Assembly: GCA_017643215.1 (NCBI GenBank)
Contig: JAEPNV010000002.1
Location: 124,001 to 188,000, forward strand
DNA length: 64,000 bases
Source of the DNA: Roseibium sp.
GTDB taxonomy: Bacteria > Pseudomonadota > Alphaproteobacteria > Rhizobiales > Stappiaceae
Reading direction: 5' to 3'
Position 1 is the stretch's first letter, and each line of letters opens with the position of its first letter. Shown here piece by piece: positions 37,276 through 48,070 of this stretch. The notes under the pieces were generated by a model, which had not been told where the DNA came from, ran no database searches, and saw nothing but the letters and a program-made list of their open reading frames with translations. Both the position numbers and the translations under genes were made by a program.

Positions 37276-37818
37276 CAAGCCGCTTCGTTGATCACAAGCG
37301 GGTTTAGGCGCGGCGTTGCTGCGGAATGCAAAATCGATATGGGATTAACTATCTGAAAAATAATAAAAAATATATGATTTATTGCAGCTTAGTGTTTTGC
37401 GAGGATTGATAATGCGGGTGGATATGCGACTAATTTTTGAATTTTTTTGATCTTTGGATGCTTATTTTTTTAGCAAATAAGAAAGCAGAATTCTCGCAAT
37501 GGTGGCCGGCATTGTTTGGTGCAATCCAAATCGTTCCGGCTTCCGCGAATCCAAGGGGCAAGCCACACAACCACATGCTGTCACATGCTGTGTGCCGCTC
37601 TGGTTCCGGTGGGCATTTGAAAAACGGAGATACCTTGTCGTGCAATCGGGCGGAGGTCTGTGCCGGTGTGGCCCAGATGCGAGGTCCGTGCTCAGCCAGC
37701 AACTCCGCGCCAACCGGCCATGGCGGCATCCGGCGGTTGCAGGAAACACATTTTATATCGGATTATGTTGGACTGCTCTTGCCTGGGCAGAATTCCAATG
37801 GGGTCAGGCTCGGCTGGG
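37241..37818. other. AT-rich intergenic segment, no convincing gene
   Basis: A stretch that stands out from the GC-rich surroundings, especially 37240-37490 with runs of A and T. It contains one inverted repeat CTTATTT-N7-AAATAAG at 37461-37481. Several overlapping frames of 90-190 codons exist on both strands across 37430-38065, but none looks like a known protein. It may be remnant DNA at the edge of the acquired cluster. Confidence 0.5.
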
Positions 37819-38214
37819 CTATTGGCCGTTGGTCTTGTTGGGGCCGGCGCCGGGCTGCTGGGAGGCCAGCATGTCGGAAATTGTTCTTGCAAATTTGTCG
37901 GCCACGTTAATCTGCGCAGCCAGGCTGGCGTCACGATCGTGTTTCGGGCAGGCAGATGGTGGCCCGACTTGGCCGTCTTCTTGCGATTGCTTCCGTTCCT
38001 CGTGGCTGTTTTCCGCCGCCCGTGCGGTCAGGTCGTGGATGACGCGTTTGATCACCACATCGTAAGCCTCTCCAGCCACGGCGGTACTGGCGTCAATTTC
38101 GGCCAGGTAGCGATTGAAATGAAGTCGTGTCAGCTTTTCGATGTCTGGGACATGCATATCGACTGTCCATTCGGCGCGGCAGCGGGTGACCATTGTCAAA
38201 AATAATGAATACAT
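37819..38214 (-). CDS. Hypothetical protein (orphan)
   Basis: Possible gene of about 131 residues that I do not recognise. The stretch MHVPDIEKLTRLHFNRYLAE and YDVVIKRVIHDLTARAAE has the composition of a real helical protein, and the tail is charged and low-complexity. The frame is open upstream to 38382, but the N-terminal part of that extension looks non-coding. ATG 38214 has GGGAGGTG about 14 bases upstream, which is further than ideal. There are no co-oriented neighbours: it lies alone between the catabolic cluster and tRNA-Asp. Confidence 0.4.
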   Translation of the reverse strand: MYSLFLTMVTRCRAEWTVDMHVPDIEKLTRLHFNRYLAEIDASTAVAGEAYDVVIKRVIHDLTARAAENSHEERKQSQEDGQVGPPSACPKHDRDASLAAQINVADKFARTISDMLASQQPGAGPNKTNGQ

Positions 38215-38412
38215 AACGGGATCGCGGTCACCTCCCGGATTTTGGGGTGTCTTGTGTTTTTCTGAAAATTGGGGGCCAGAAGCAGACGTGGACTGGAAAC
38301 GAAATCCCATTTTTTTGAAGTGCGTCCGCCGCAGCTGGCAAACAAATCGGGCGTATTCGGCGGCGATAGCTGCGCGGTTCAAAATTCGGTTTCCAAACGG
38401 CTCTCGCGGTGC

Positions 38413-38441
38413 TTGACTTCCCAGGCTGACCGCCGTACATC
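38413..38441 (+). promoter_or_regulatory. Candidate promoter of tRNA-Asp
   Basis: TTGACT at 38413-38418, a 17-base spacer and TACATC at 38436-38441. The predicted start is about 30 bases before the tRNA. Confidence 0.4.
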
Positions 38442-38478
38442 AGCGCCACTTCGCACCGCTATCAACTCGGTGCGCGAA

Positions 38479-38555
38479 GCGGGTGTAGCTCAGTTGGTTA
38501 GAGTGCCGGCCTGTCACGCCGGAGGTCGCGGGTTCGAGCCCCGTCACTCGCGCCA
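38479..38555 (+). tRNA. tRNA-Asp(GTC)
   Basis: A 77-base tRNA with encoded CCA. The acceptor GCGGGTG pairs with CACTCGC (one G-T pair). The anticodon stem CCGGC/GCCGG holds the loop CTGTCAC, giving anticodon GTC. It is the right border of the accessory region and lies upstream of nuoA. Confidence 0.97.
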
Positions 38556-38986
38556 CTTACGGATCACGGTTTTGTTTTTCCATTCGAAAACGGCTTGCTT
38601 GTGCCGTGAAACGACTCACTGCGCCGCATCTGGCGTGTGGCGGCAGGCTTGTCATGCAACCGCCCGTCAATTCCACGGGCAAAATCGCGTTCGATTATCG
38701 CTGCGGCGAATTGGCCCGAACCCTGTGCAGCGTGGGAATTTCCTTCTAATATTCAAGGAAACAAGGGCTTCGTGCGAGGGCGGCGTGTGCAGAGCACAAT
38801 CCGGTCAATCGATTGATTGGCAAGGGGTCTTGCGTTGCACCGTACCGTACGATAAGCGTGCCGACGCGCGTCGGTTTCACTTGGCCGACGGGCAGCTTGG
38901 GTCCTGTTGGCGGCGTTTTGGAGCGCGACGCGGCCTTCGTTGGAAGACCGCCTCAGGCAAGTCCCTGATGCAAGGACGCGAATGAC
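38556..38986. other. tRNA-Asp / nuoA intergenic region
   Basis: About 430 bases without a convincing gene; it must contain the nuo promoter, but I cannot pick one confidently. Two palindromes are visible: CAATCGATTG at 38806-38815 and CCGACGC-GCGTCGG at 38861-38874, the latter followed by TTT. Confidence 0.5.
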
Positions 38987-39352
38987 ATGGAAGAACTGCT
39001 GCGAGAGTATATCCCGATCGTCGTGTTTATCGGTATCTCTTTGGTGATCGGCCTCGCCCTGCTTATTTCACCGTTCATCATCGCCTACAAGAATCCGGAC
39101 CCGGAAAAACTGTCGGCCTATGAGTGCGGGTTCAATGCGTTTGACGACGCACGCATGAAGTTCGATGTGCGGTTTTACCTGGTTGCGATCTTGTTCATCA
39201 TTTTTGACCTCGAAGTCGCGTTTCTGTTTCCGTGGGCGGTTGTGTTCGGGGATCTCGGCTGGTTCGGATTTTGGTCGATGATGATCTTCCTCGGCGTGCT
39301 GACGGTCGGTTTCGTCTATGAGTGGAAAAAGGGAGCGTTGGAATGGGATTGA
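38987..39352 (+). CDS. nuoA: NADH-quinone oxidoreductase subunit A
   Basis: Membrane subunit of complex I, 121 residues, three transmembrane helices. The conserved loop [21 protein letters not shown] and the helix [18 protein letters not shown] near the quinone site are clear. It is the first gene of the nuo operon. Its stop overlaps the nuoB start by 10 bases. Confidence 0.98.
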   Translation: MEELLREYIPIVVFIGISLVIGLALLISPFIIAYKNPDPEKLSAYECGFNAFDDARMKFDVRFYLVAILFIIFDLEVAFLFPWAVVFGDLGWFGFWSMMIFLGVLTVGFVYEWKKGALEWD

Positions 39353-39924
39353 CAACGACCTCCAAGCCAGTGGTTGCCTCGCAGCCCAAGGGCATCCTTG
39401 ATCCGAATACCGGAAAGCCGATTGGCGCCGACGATCCGTTTTTCCTCGAGATGAACGATGAACTGGCCGACAAGGGCTTTCTGGTCACATCCACCGACAA
39501 CCTCATTCAATGGGCGCGCACCGGTTCGTTGATGTGGATGACCTTCGGGCTCGCCTGCTGCGCGGTGGAAATGATGCAGATGTCCATGCCGCGCTATGAC
39601 GCTGAGCGGTTCGGTTTTGCGCCGCGCGCCTCGCCGCGCCAGTCCGACGTGATGATCGTTGCAGGCACGTTGACGAACAAGATGGCACCGGCGCTTCGGA
39701 AGGTCTATGACCAGATGCCCGAACCCCGTTACGTGATCTCCATGGGGTCCTGTGCGAACGGCGGGGGCTATTACCATTACTCCTATTCGGTCGTCCGCGG
39801 CTGTGACCGGGTTGTGCCGGTCGATATCTATGTTCCCGGCTGCCCACCGACCGCCGAAGCGCTGCTTTATGGCGTGCTGATGCTCCAGAAGAAAATCCGG
39901 CGCACGGGGACGATCGAACGGTAG
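39343..39924 (+). CDS. nuoB: NADH-quinone oxidoreductase subunit B
   Basis: Peripheral-arm subunit holding the terminal iron-sulphur cluster N2, 193 residues. Cluster cysteines are in [26 protein letters not shown] and [14 protein letters not shown]. The start at ATG 39343 lies within the end of nuoA with a GGGAG element upstream. Confidence 0.98.
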   Translation: MGLTTTSKPVVASQPKGILDPNTGKPIGADDPFFLEMNDELADKGFLVTSTDNLIQWARTGSLMWMTFGLACCAVEMMQMSMPRYDAERFGFAPRASPRQSDVMIVAGTLTNKMAPALRKVYDQMPEPRYVISMGSCANGGGYYHYSYSVVRGCDRVVPVDIYVPGCPPTAEALLYGVLMLQKKIRRTGTIER

Positions 39925-40000
39925 ACGGCGCGTGCGCCAACATGACGAGTTTTTGGGTCCGGTCTTCGTGAACGCGGCCTATCGCAAATGAGGATGCATC

Positions 40001-40606
40001 ATGGACGAAACGCTCGAGGAACTCGCAGAGCATATTGCGCTCGGCTTGGGCGAGTCTGTTTTGTCCTGGAGTGTCGAGTACGGCGAACTGACCATCGTGG
40101 TCGCCGCCTCTGACATTTTGGATGTGATCCGGTTTCTTCGCGACAACAGTTCCTGCAAGTTCAGCAATCTCACAGATATCTGCGGGGTTGACTGGCCCGG
40201 CCGCGAAAAACGCTTCGACCTCGTTTATCATTTCCTGTCACCGGTCCAGAACCACCGGATACGCGTCAAGCTGGCGACCGATGAAGAAACTCCGGTCGCG
40301 TCGATCACATCGATTTTCCCTGGTGCGGAATGGTTCGAACGGGAGGCCTATGACATGTATGGCATCCTCTTTTCCGGTCACCCGGATTTGCGCCGGATCC
40401 TGACCGACTACGGATTTGACGGACATCCGCTGCGCAAGGACTTTCCACTGACAGGATTTGTCGAGGTCCGCTATGACGATGAAAAGAAACGTGTCGTCTA
40501 CGAGCCGGTCCGGCTTACCCAGGAATTCCGCGATTTCGACTTCCTGTCGCCGTGGGAGGGCACCGACTATGTGCTTCCCGGCGACGAAAAAGCCACGACG
40601 AACTAG
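40001..40606 (+). CDS. nuoC: NADH-quinone oxidoreductase subunit C
   Basis: Hydrophilic 30-kDa-type subunit of complex I, 201 residues. The family signature is [20 protein letters not shown], followed by [18 protein letters not shown]. It is not fused to nuoD, as is normal in alphaproteobacteria. A gap of 76 bases follows nuoB. Confidence 0.98.
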   Translation: MDETLEELAEHIALGLGESVLSWSVEYGELTIVVAASDILDVIRFLRDNSSCKFSNLTDICGVDWPGREKRFDLVYHFLSPVQNHRIRVKLATDEETPVASITSIFPGAEWFEREAYDMYGILFSGHPDLRRILTDYGFDGHPLRKDFPLTGFVEVRYDDEKKRVVYEPVRLTQEFRDFDFLSPWEGTDYVLPGDEKATTN

Positions 40607-40618
40607 GGTGGCGTCTGG

Positions 40619-41053
40619 ATGAACGACCGGCTTTCTGGAGGGTGTCTTTGTGGTGCGGTCCGCTTCGCCGCGGTGCCGGACAAGACCGAAATGGGCGTTT
40701 GCCATTGTTCCATGTGCCGGCGCTGGACTGGTGGAACGTTCATGGCTGTTGGCTGCGGGCAAAGCGTTGAACTGGACGGCGAAGACGCGCTCGGTGTCTA
40801 TCGGTCCTCGGACTACGGTGAACGCGTGTTTTGCTCAAAATGCGGATCGACCCTGTTCTGGCGCATGGCGGACGGCTCGCACACCAGCGTGTCCGCGCAA
40901 GCATTCGATGATCCGTCCGTCTTCGACTTCACCACGGAAATCTTTGTCGATGAGCAACCGGCCAACTACGCGTTCGCCAACAAAACCCGCAAGATGACCG
41001 GGCCGGAAGTGTTCGCTTACTTTGCCAAAAAACAGGAACCTCATCATGGCTGA
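40619..41053 (+). CDS. GFA/CENP-V-family zinc protein inside the nuo operon
   Basis: 144-residue protein with the glutathione-dependent formaldehyde-activating enzyme (GFA) fold. Zinc-site cysteines are in [22 protein letters not shown] and [11 protein letters not shown]. Members have been proposed to act on glutathione adducts, but most are uncharacterised. It lies 12 bases after nuoC and overlaps nuoD by 8 bases, so it is translated from the complex I message. Whether it has any role in complex I is unknown. Confidence 0.9.
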   Translation: MNDRLSGGCLCGAVRFAAVPDKTEMGVCHCSMCRRWTGGTFMAVGCGQSVELDGEDALGVYRSSDYGERVFCSKCGSTLFWRMADGSHTSVSAQAFDDPSVFDFTTEIFVDEQPANYAFANKTRKMTGPEVFAYFAKKQEPHHG

Positions 41054-42230
41054 GGCTCAGGTTCGCAATTTCAATATCAATTTCGGTCCCCAGCACCCGG
41101 CCGCACACGGCGTTCTGCGCCTCGTGCTGGAATTGGATGGCGAGGTGGTGACGCGGGTCGACCCCCATATCGGCCTGTTGCATCGTGGCACCGAAAAACT
41201 GATTGAACACAAGACCTATCTTCAGGCCATTCCGTATTTCGACCGGCTTGACTATGTCGCGCCAATGAACCAGGAGCACGCGTTTGCGCTGGCGGTGGAA
41301 CGGCTGCTGGGGATTACCGTGCCCATGCGCGGCCAGCTGATCCGGGTGCTTTATTCTGAAATTGGCCGGCTTCTCTCACACCTTCTCAACGTGACCACCC
41401 AGGCAATGGATGTCGGCGCCTTGACCCCGCCGCTTTGGGGATTTGAGCCGCGCGAGGAACTGATGGTGTTCTATGAGCGCGCCTGCGGCGCGCGGATGCA
41501 CGCCGCCTATGTGCGACCGGGCGGGGTGCATCAGGACCTGCCACGGGACCTGCTCGACGATATCTGGGATTTCTGCGATCCGTTTTTGCAGACGCTCGAT
41601 GACATTGAGGGCCTGTTGACCGACAACCGCATCTTCAAGCAGCGCAATGTCGATATCGGCGTGGTCGACATCGAAGACGCCTGGGCCTGGGGCTTTTCCG
41701 GCGTCATGGTGCGCGGCTCGGGCGCGGCGTGGGATCTGCGCAAGAGCCAGCCCTATGAGTGTTATGCCGATCTCGACTTCGATATTCCGATCGGCAAGAA
41801 CGGCGACTGCTATGACAGGTATCTGATCCGCATGGAGGAAATGCGCCAGTCCGTACGGATCATGAAACAGTGTCTGGAAAAGCTGACGGTGGAGACGGGG
41901 CCGGTCGCGTCGACAGACGGAAAGATCGTGCCGCCCAAGCGCGGGGAAATGAAGCGGTCCATGGAAGCGCTGATCCACCACTTCAAACTCTACACGGAGG
42001 GCTATCACGTGCCGGCCGGTGAGGTGTATGCGGCGGTGGAAGCGCCCAAGGGTGAATTTGGCGTCTATCTGGTCGCGGACGGGACCAACAAGCCGTACCG
42101 GTGCAAAATCAAAGCGCCCGGCTATGCCCATCTTCAGGCGATGGACTTTGTATGTTCGGGCCACCAGCTTGCCGATGTATCGGCGGTGCTTGGGTCCATG
42201 GACATCGTGTTTGGCGAGGTCGACCGCTAA
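41046..42230 (+). CDS. nuoD: NADH-quinone oxidoreductase subunit D
   Basis: 49-kDa-type subunit lining the quinone pocket, 394 residues from ATG 41046. It has the signature [20 protein letters not shown], and [18 protein letters not shown] and [18 protein letters not shown] follow. The C-terminus ends with [11 protein letters not shown], typical for the family. Confidence 0.98.
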   Translation: MAEAQVRNFNINFGPQHPAAHGVLRLVLELDGEVVTRVDPHIGLLHRGTEKLIEHKTYLQAIPYFDRLDYVAPMNQEHAFALAVERLLGITVPMRGQLIRVLYSEIGRLLSHLLNVTTQAMDVGALTPPLWGFEPREELMVFYERACGARMHAAYVRPGGVHQDLPRDLLDDIWDFCDPFLQTLDDIEGLLTDNRIFKQRNVDIGVVDIEDAWAWGFSGVMVRGSGAAWDLRKSQPYECYADLDFDIPIGKNGDCYDRYLIRMEEMRQSVRIMKQCLEKLTVETGPVASTDGKIVPPKRGEMKRSMEALIHHFKLYTEGYHVPAGEVYAAVEAPKGEFGVYLVADGTNKPYRCKIKAPGYAHLQAMDFVCSGHQLADVSAVLGSMDIVFGEVDR

Positions 42231-42314
42231 TCGGGCGGGCCGGATCGTAGACTGAATTCAAGCCTTAAAGCCGGGACGCGGCGTAGGCATGAGAATTGAG
42301 ACGGGGAACGAACA

Positions 42315-43586
42315 ATGGCGGTGCGCAGACTTGCCGCGGAACAGCCAGATAGCTTTGACTTCACGCCTGAGAACCTGGCGTGGGCCAACAAGCTGATCGA
42401 CCGGTATCCGGCCGGGCGCCAAGCCTCCGCCGTGATCCCGCTGCTGTGGCGGGCGCAGGAGCAAAATGACGGCTGGGTGTCAGAACCGGCAATCCGCCGC
42501 GTCGCCGATCTTCTGGACATGCCGCATATCCGTGTTCTGGAAGTCGCCACTTTCTATACGATGTTCCAGCTTCAACCGGTTGGGAAAAAGGCCCACATCC
42601 AGGTGTGCGGCACGACGCCCTGCATGCTGCGCGGCTCGGAGGACATCATCCAGATTTGCAAGAGCCGCATTGCAAAACATATGCATGAGATTTCCGAGGA
42701 CGGGCTGTTTTCCTGGGAAGAAGTGGAGTGTCTTGGCGCGTGCGTAAACGCGCCTATGGTTCAGATTTTCAAGGACACCTATGAGGATCTGACCGCCGAC
42801 AGTTTCAATAGGCTGCTGGACGACATCGCCGCTGATCGGGACGTGACACCGGGTCCGCAAAACGGCCGCAGATTTGCCATGCCGGAAGGCGGCGCGACCA
42901 GTCTGACCGATATCAATGACAACACGGAGGGCGGCGCGCCGGTGCCGCATGTTGTCGATGGCGCGGCAAAGGCGTCCCACGCCTTTGCCGGTGCTGCCAT
43001 CAACGCCGGCGGTGCGGATTATAATGGCGTTCCGACACCGGCCGAGGATGCGGTCGCCAAGGTCAGGGCCGAGTTCGCGGCGGCGGCTGCGAAAAAAGCA
43101 GAGCCCAAGACCGCGGCGCCTGCGCCGACGAAGATCGCGGAACCGGCATCCAAGGAGGTTCCGCCGCCCAAGTCGAACCGTGTCAAGGCGGCGACGCCAG
43201 AGGCAAGGGCCCAGAATGTGGCTCGGCCGGACAGCTCAGACCGTGCCGAGGTGGAGGTCGCACGCTCCAGCGCTCAAACCGCGACGGAAAAAGAGCCGGA
43301 TCTGCTCACGGAAGCCCGGGATGGACAAGCGGATGATCTGAAACAGCTGAAAGGCGTCGGTCCCAAGCTGGAGAGCCTGCTGCACGACCTCGGTGTTTTC
43401 CATTTCGACCAGATCGCGGCCTGGGGTCCGGAAGAAGTGGCCTGGGTCGACAACCGGCTGAAATTCAAGGGCCGGATCGAACGCGACGGCTGGATCGCGC
43501 AAGCCAAGATCCTGGCCGGCGGCGGCGAGACCGAGTTTTCCAAGCGCACCGCCAAGGATGCGCCCTCGGGTAAAACGGACAAGTAG
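42315..43586 (+). CDS. nuoE: NADH-quinone oxidoreductase subunit E with C-terminal extension
   Basis: 423 residues, about twice the basic 24-kDa subunit. Residues 1-190 are NuoE proper and bind cluster N1a through cysteines in [12 protein letters not shown] and [12 protein letters not shown] long Ala/Lys/Pro-rich linker follows (about 195-335). The C-terminal module (about 340-415) contains [20 protein letters not shown], a helix-hairpin-helix-like motif also known from ribosomal and DNA-binding proteins. Such tails occur on NuoE in several alphaproteobacteria; their function is not established. Confidence 0.95.
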   Translation: MAVRRLAAEQPDSFDFTPENLAWANKLIDRYPAGRQASAVIPLLWRAQEQNDGWVSEPAIRRVADLLDMPHIRVLEVATFYTMFQLQPVGKKAHIQVCGTTPCMLRGSEDIIQICKSRIAKHMHEISEDGLFSWEEVECLGACVNAPMVQIFKDTYEDLTADSFNRLLDDIAADRDVTPGPQNGRRFAMPEGGATSLTDINDNTEGGAPVPHVVDGAAKASHAFAGAAINAGGADYNGVPTPAEDAVAKVRAEFAAAAAKKAEPKTAAPAPTKIAEPASKEVPPPKSNRVKAATPEARAQNVARPDSSDRAEVEVARSSAQTATEKEPDLLTEARDGQADDLKQLKGVGPKLESLLHDLGVFHFDQIAAWGPEEVAWVDNRLKFKGRIERDGWIAQAKILAGGGETEFSKRTAKDAPSGKTDK

Positions 43587-43595
43587 GGGAACGCG

Positions 43596-44900
43596 ATGCT
43601 GAAAGATCAGGATCGGATCTTCACCAACATCTACGGTCTTCATGACTGGGGTCTTGAGGGCGCGAAGAAACGCGGCCAGTGGGACGACACCAAGGCGCTG
43701 CTCGACAAGGGGCGCGACTGGATCGTCCAGGAAATGAAGAACTCAGGATTGCGCGGACGTGGCGGCGCGGGCTTTCCCACCGGCCTGAAATGGTCGTTCA
43801 TGCCGAAGGAATCCGATGGCCGCCCGGCCTATCTTGTTGTCAATGCCGACGAATCTGAACCTGGGACCTGTAAGGACCGGGAGATCATGCGGCATGACCC
43901 GCACACGCTTGTTGAAGGGTGCCTGGTCGCCGGTTTCGCCATGAATGCGATCGCCGCGTACATTTATGTTCGGGGCGAATTCATCCGCGAGCGGGAGCGC
44001 CTGCAGGCGGCGGTCGATCAGGCCTACGATGCCGGCCTCATCGGCAAGAACAACAAGAACGGCTACGATTTCGACATCTATCTTCATCACGGCGCGGGCG
44101 CTTATATCTGCGGCGAGGAAACCGCGCTCCTGGAGAGCCTGGAAGGCAAGAAGGGCCAGCCACGCCTGAAACCGCCGTTTCCGGCCAATGTCGGGCTTTA
44201 CGGCTGCCCGACCACGGTGAACAACGTCGAATCCATCGCAGTGGCGCCAACCATCTTGCGGCGTGGCGCCGCCTGGTTCTCGGCAATCGGCAAACCGAAT
44301 AACACCGGCACGAAGCTGTTTTGCGTCTCCGGCCACGTCAACCAGCCCTGCACGGTCGAAGAAGAACTCGGGATCCCGTTCCAGGATCTGATCGATCGTC
44401 ATTGCGGCGGGATCCGCGGGGGCTGGGACAACCTGCTGGCTGTCATCCCGGGCGGTTCATCGGTACCGTGCCTGACGGCCGACCAGTGCAAAGACACGCC
44501 GATGGACTTTGATTCGCTCAAGAACCTGGGCTCTGGTCTTGGCACGGCGGCCGTAATCGTCATGGACAAGTCCACGGACATCATCAAGGCAATCGCGCGG
44601 ATCAGCTACTTCTACAAACACGAGAGCTGCGGCCAATGCACACCATGCCGGGAAGGCACCGGATGGATGTGGCGCGTGCTGGAGCGCATGGTCAAGGGCC
44701 AGTCCTCGCGCGAGGAAATCGACATGCTGTTTGAGGTGACCAAGCAGGTGGAAGGCCACACGATCTGCGCGCTTGGCGACGCGGCCGCCTGGCCAATTCA
44801 AGGGCTGATCCGGAACTTCCGGCCGGTGATCGAACAGCGTATTGACGACTATGTCGCACGTCCAAAGGCGCGCACAGAAGCGCTGGCGGCGGCGGAATAA
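43596..44900 (+). CDS. nuoF: NADH-quinone oxidoreductase subunit F
   Basis: 51-kDa subunit that oxidises NADH through FMN and cluster N3, 434 residues. The NADH/FMN site is [18 protein letters not shown] and [18 protein letters not shown]. Cluster ligands are [12 protein letters not shown] and the distal cysteine in [13 protein letters not shown]. It follows nuoE after 9 bases. Confidence 0.98.
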   Translation: MLKDQDRIFTNIYGLHDWGLEGAKKRGQWDDTKALLDKGRDWIVQEMKNSGLRGRGGAGFPTGLKWSFMPKESDGRPAYLVVNADESEPGTCKDREIMRHDPHTLVEGCLVAGFAMNAIAAYIYVRGEFIRERERLQAAVDQAYDAGLIGKNNKNGYDFDIYLHHGAGAYICGEETALLESLEGKKGQPRLKPPFPANVGLYGCPTTVNNVESIAVAPTILRRGAAWFSAIGKPNNTGTKLFCVSGHVNQPCTVEEELGIPFQDLIDRHCGGIRGGWDNLLAVIPGGSSVPCLTADQCKDTPMDFDSLKNLGSGLGTAAVIVMDKSTDIIKAIARISYFYKHESCGQCTPCREGTGWMWRVLERMVKGQSSREEIDMLFEVTKQVEGHTICALGDAAAWPIQGLIRNFRPVIEQRIDDYVARPKARTEALAAAE

Positions 44901-44926
44901 GTGCTACGGGATTTGGAGATCAGCCG

Positions 44927-47002
44927 ATGACAAAATTGATCATCGACGGCAATGAGGTAGACGTCCCGTCGGACTACACGCTCCTCCAGGCGTGCGAGGA
45001 GGCCGGCGCTGAGGTTCCGCGCTTTTGCTACCACGACCGGTTGTCCATTGCCGGCAATTGCCGCATGTGCCTGGTCGAGGTCAAAGGCGGTCCACCCAAA
45101 CCGACCGCCTCTTGCGCCATGTCTGTCAAGGACCTGCGTCCGGGGCCCAACGGCGAGCCGCCGGTCGTCGACACGAAGTCGCCGATGGTGAAAAAAGCGC
45201 GCGAAGGGGTGATGGAGTTTTTGCTCATCAACCACCCCCTCGATTGCCCGATCTGCGACCAGGGCGGCGAATGCGACCTGCAGGACCAGGCTATGGCCTA
45301 CGGGGTCGATGGCTCCCGGTTCCACGAAAACAAGCGCGCGGTCGAAAACAAGGAGATCGGTCCGCTCGTCAAGACGATCATGACCCGCTGCATCCATTGC
45401 ACGCGCTGCGTCCGGTTCACCACGGAAGTCGGCGGCGTGGCGGATATGGGTCTGATCGGCCGCGGCGAGGACGCGGAGATCACCACCTATCTGGAAGCGG
45501 CGCTTTCCTCCGAGCTTCAGGGCAATGCGGTTGACCTTTGCCCCGTCGGCGCCTTGACCCACAAGCCCTATGCATTCCATGCCCGGCCCTGGGAACTCGA
45601 CAAGACCGAAACCGTCGATGTGATGGACGCGGTCGGCTCGGCGATCCGGGTCGACACCCGCGGCAAGGAAGTCATGCGCGTCATGCCGAGGCTGAACGAG
45701 GCAGTGAACGAGGAGTGGATTTCCGACAAGACCCGCTACATCTGGGACGGTCTCAAGACCCAGCGCCTCGACCGGCCCTATGCCAAAAAGGATGGCAAGC
45801 TACAGGCGGTCTCCTGGGCGGAAGCCTTCAAGATCATCGCGGACAAGGTATCCGCCTCCAGCCCGGACCGGATCGGCGCACTTGCCGGGCAGTTGTCCGG
45901 CGTGGAGGAGATGTTCGCGCTCAAAGGTCTGATGGATCGCTTGGGTGTCGCAAACATTGATGCCCGCTATCCGGGGTCGCCGCTGCATCCGAAAAACGGA
46001 CGCGCCAGCTACATTTTCAACACCACCATCCAGGGGATTGAAGAGGCCGACGCGATCATGCTGATCGGCAGCAACCCACGCCGCGAGGCACCGGTGCTGA
46101 ACGCGCGGATCCGCAAACGCTGGCTTCACGGCGGCATGGATGTTGGTATTATCGGTGAAAACGCCGATTTGACCTATGACACGATCTATGTCGGTGCCGG
46201 GCCGGACAGCTTGAAAGCGCTGGTGGACGACAAGTCCTATGTACCGACCTCCAAAAATCCAATGGTCATCGTCGGGCAAGGCGCTCTGAACCGACCGGAC
46301 GGAGCGGAAATTCTGGCGCTTGCGGCCGAATTTGCGAAAATGCGCGGCGCTGTCCGCGAGGACTGGAACGGATTCAACGTCCTGCACCATGAAGCAGCCC
46401 TGGTTGGCGCGCTCGATATCGGCTTCGTGCCGGGTGAGGGCGGCAAGGATACCGGGGCCATGCTTGAGCCGGGCGCGATGGATGTCTTGTTTCTGCTTGG
46501 CGTCGATGAAGTCGATGTGCCGGAGGGCGCCTTTGTTGTCTATCAGGGCACCCATGGCGACCGCGGGGCGCACCGGGCGGACGTCATCCTGCCGGGCGCG
46601 GCCTATACCGAAAAATCGGCGCTTTACGTCAATACCGAGGGGCGTGTGCAACTGGCCGAACGTGCCGGCTTCCCGCCAGGCGATGCGCGCGAGGACTGGG
46701 CGATCTTGCGGGCATTGTCCGCCGCTCTCGGCCAGGCGCTGCCGTTCGATTCGTTGTCGGAGCTGCGGAGCGGCCTGTTTGAAGCCCATCCGCATCTGTC
46801 CTCCATCGACATGATCGAGCCGGGCGCGACAGCCGACCTGGAGGCGTATGCCAAGAACGCCGGCAAGGGTTCGCTCACGTCCAAGGCGTTTTCAAACGCG
46901 GTCGACGATTTTTATCTGACGAACCCGATCGCACGGGCGTCCAATGTGATGGCCGAGTGTTCGGCATTGGCCCAGTCACGTGCCGCGGAAGCAGCCGAGT
47001 AG
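44927..47002 (+). CDS. nuoG: NADH-quinone oxidoreductase subunit G
   Basis: 75-kDa subunit, 691 residues, carrying electrons along the peripheral arm. The N-terminal 2Fe-2S domain has RFCYHDRLSIAGNCRMCLVEV-type spacing. The His-Cys cluster is HPLDCPICDQGGECDLQD and the next is CIHCTRCVRF. The molybdopterin-type domain (about 220-690) lacks a cofactor, as is usual for this subunit. Confidence 0.98.
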   Translation: MTKLIIDGNEVDVPSDYTLLQACEEAGAEVPRFCYHDRLSIAGNCRMCLVEVKGGPPKPTASCAMSVKDLRPGPNGEPPVVDTKSPMVKKAREGVMEFLLINHPLDCPICDQGGECDLQDQAMAYGVDGSRFHENKRAVENKEIGPLVKTIMTRCIHCTRCVRFTTEVGGVADMGLIGRGEDAEITTYLEAALSSELQGNAVDLCPVGALTHKPYAFHARPWELDKTETVDVMDAVGSAIRVDTRGKEVMRVMPRLNEAVNEEWISDKTRYIWDGLKTQRLDRPYAKKDGKLQAVSWAEAFKIIADKVSASSPDRIGALAGQLSGVEEMFALKGLMDRLGVANIDARYPGSPLHPKNGRASYIFNTTIQGIEEADAIMLIGSNPRREAPVLNARIRKRWLHGGMDVGIIGENADLTYDTIYVGAGPDSLKALVDDKSYVPTSKNPMVIVGQGALNRPDGAEILALAAEFAKMRGAVREDWNGFNVLHHEAALVGALDIGFVPGEGGKDTGAMLEPGAMDVLFLLGVDEVDVPEGAFVVYQGTHGDRGAHRADVILPGAAYTEKSALYVNTEGRVQLAERAGFPPGDAREDWAILRALSAALGQALPFDSLSELRSGLFEAHPHLSSIDMIEPGATADLEAYAKNAGKGSLTSKAFSNAVDDFYLTNPIARASNVMAECSALAQSRAAEAAE

Positions 47003-47017
47003 GGGCAGGGGACCAGT

Positions 47018-48070
47018 ATGGATTTCATGACCACATACGGCTGGCCGTTTCTCTGGATGACGCTGCAAAGCTTCGTTCTCCTGGCGGCGCTTTTGCTGAT
47101 CATAGCCTATGTTCTTTATGCCGATCGCAAGATCTGGGCAGCCGTCCAGATCCGGCGCGGACCGAACGTGGTCGGTCCCTGGGGCCTTCTGCAAAGCTTT
47201 GCCGATCTGCTGAAATTCGTCTTGAAGGAACCGGTGATCCCGGCCGGGGCCAACAAGCCACTGTTCCTGATTGCCCCGCTCATCACCGTACTTCTGGCAC
47301 TCGCCGCCTGGGCGGTGATGCCGGTCGCCGAGGGCTGGGTGATCGCCGACATCAATGTCGGCATTCTCTATATCTTCGCGATCTCCTCGCTGTCGGTCTA
47401 CGGGATCATCATCGGCGGATGGGCATCGAACTCCAAGTATCCGTTCTTGTCGGCCCTCAGATCGGCGGCGCAAATGGTCTCATACGAGGTGTCGATCGGT
47501 TTCGTCATCGTCACGGTGCTCCTTTGCGCCGGTTCGCTCAATCTGACTGAAATCGTCATGTCGCAGCAAACGGGCCTTGCCACCATGCTGGGCGTTCCGT
47601 GGTTGGCGTTCCTCAACTGGTACTGGCTGCCGCTGTTTCCGATGTTTATCGTGTTCTTCGTGTCGGCGCTGGCGGAGACCAACCGGCCGCCTTTCGATCT
47701 GCCGGAGGCTGAGTCCGAACTGGTTGCCGGTTTCATGGTCGAGTACGGCTCGACGCCGTACATGATGTTCATGCTTGGCGAATATGTCGCCATTGCACTC
47801 ATGTGCTCGCTGACAACGGTGATGTTTCTGGGCGGCTGGCTGCCCCCGTTCGACTTTGCGCCATTCACCTGGGTGCCGGGGGTCGTGTGGTTCCTTTTGA
47901 AGTCGCTTCTGGTGTTCTTCATGTTCGCCATGGTCAAGGCGATGGTGCCGCGCTACCGCTATGACCAGTTGATGCGACTTGGCTGGAAGGTGTTCCTGCC
48001 CCTGTCGTTGTTCATGGTCGCGGCCGTTGCCGCGGTCCTGATGGTCATGGGCTGGGCGCCGCAGGCATGA
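47018..48070 (+). CDS. nuoH: NADH-quinone oxidoreductase subunit H
   Basis: Membrane subunit at the junction with the peripheral arm, 350 residues, eight predicted helices. Conserved loops are [20 protein letters not shown] and [20 protein letters not shown], the latter part of the E-channel/quinone region. It overlaps the next small gene by ATGA. Confidence 0.98.
   Translation: MDFMTTYGWPFLWMTLQSFVLLAALLLIIAYVLYADRKIWAAVQIRRGPNVVGPWGLLQSFADLLKFVLKEPVIPAGANKPLFLIAPLITVLLALAAWAVMPVAEGWVIADINVGILYIFAISSLSVYGIIIGGWASNSKYPFLSALRSAAQMVSYEVSIGFVIVTVLLCAGSLNLTEIVMSQQTGLATMLGVPWLAFLNWYWLPLFPMFIVFFVSALAETNRPPFDLPEAESELVAGFMVEYGSTPYMMFMLGEYVAIALMCSLTTVMFLGGWLPPFDFAPFTWVPGVVWFLLKSLLVFFMFAMVKAMVPRYRYDQLMRLGWKVFLPLSLFMVAAVAAVLMVMGWAPQA

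Noticed and set aside
22924-38555. Recent integrative element with tRNA attachment sites
   Set aside because: No integrase or transposase, and no repeat of the tRNA-Val or tRNA-Asp 3' end was found within the interval.
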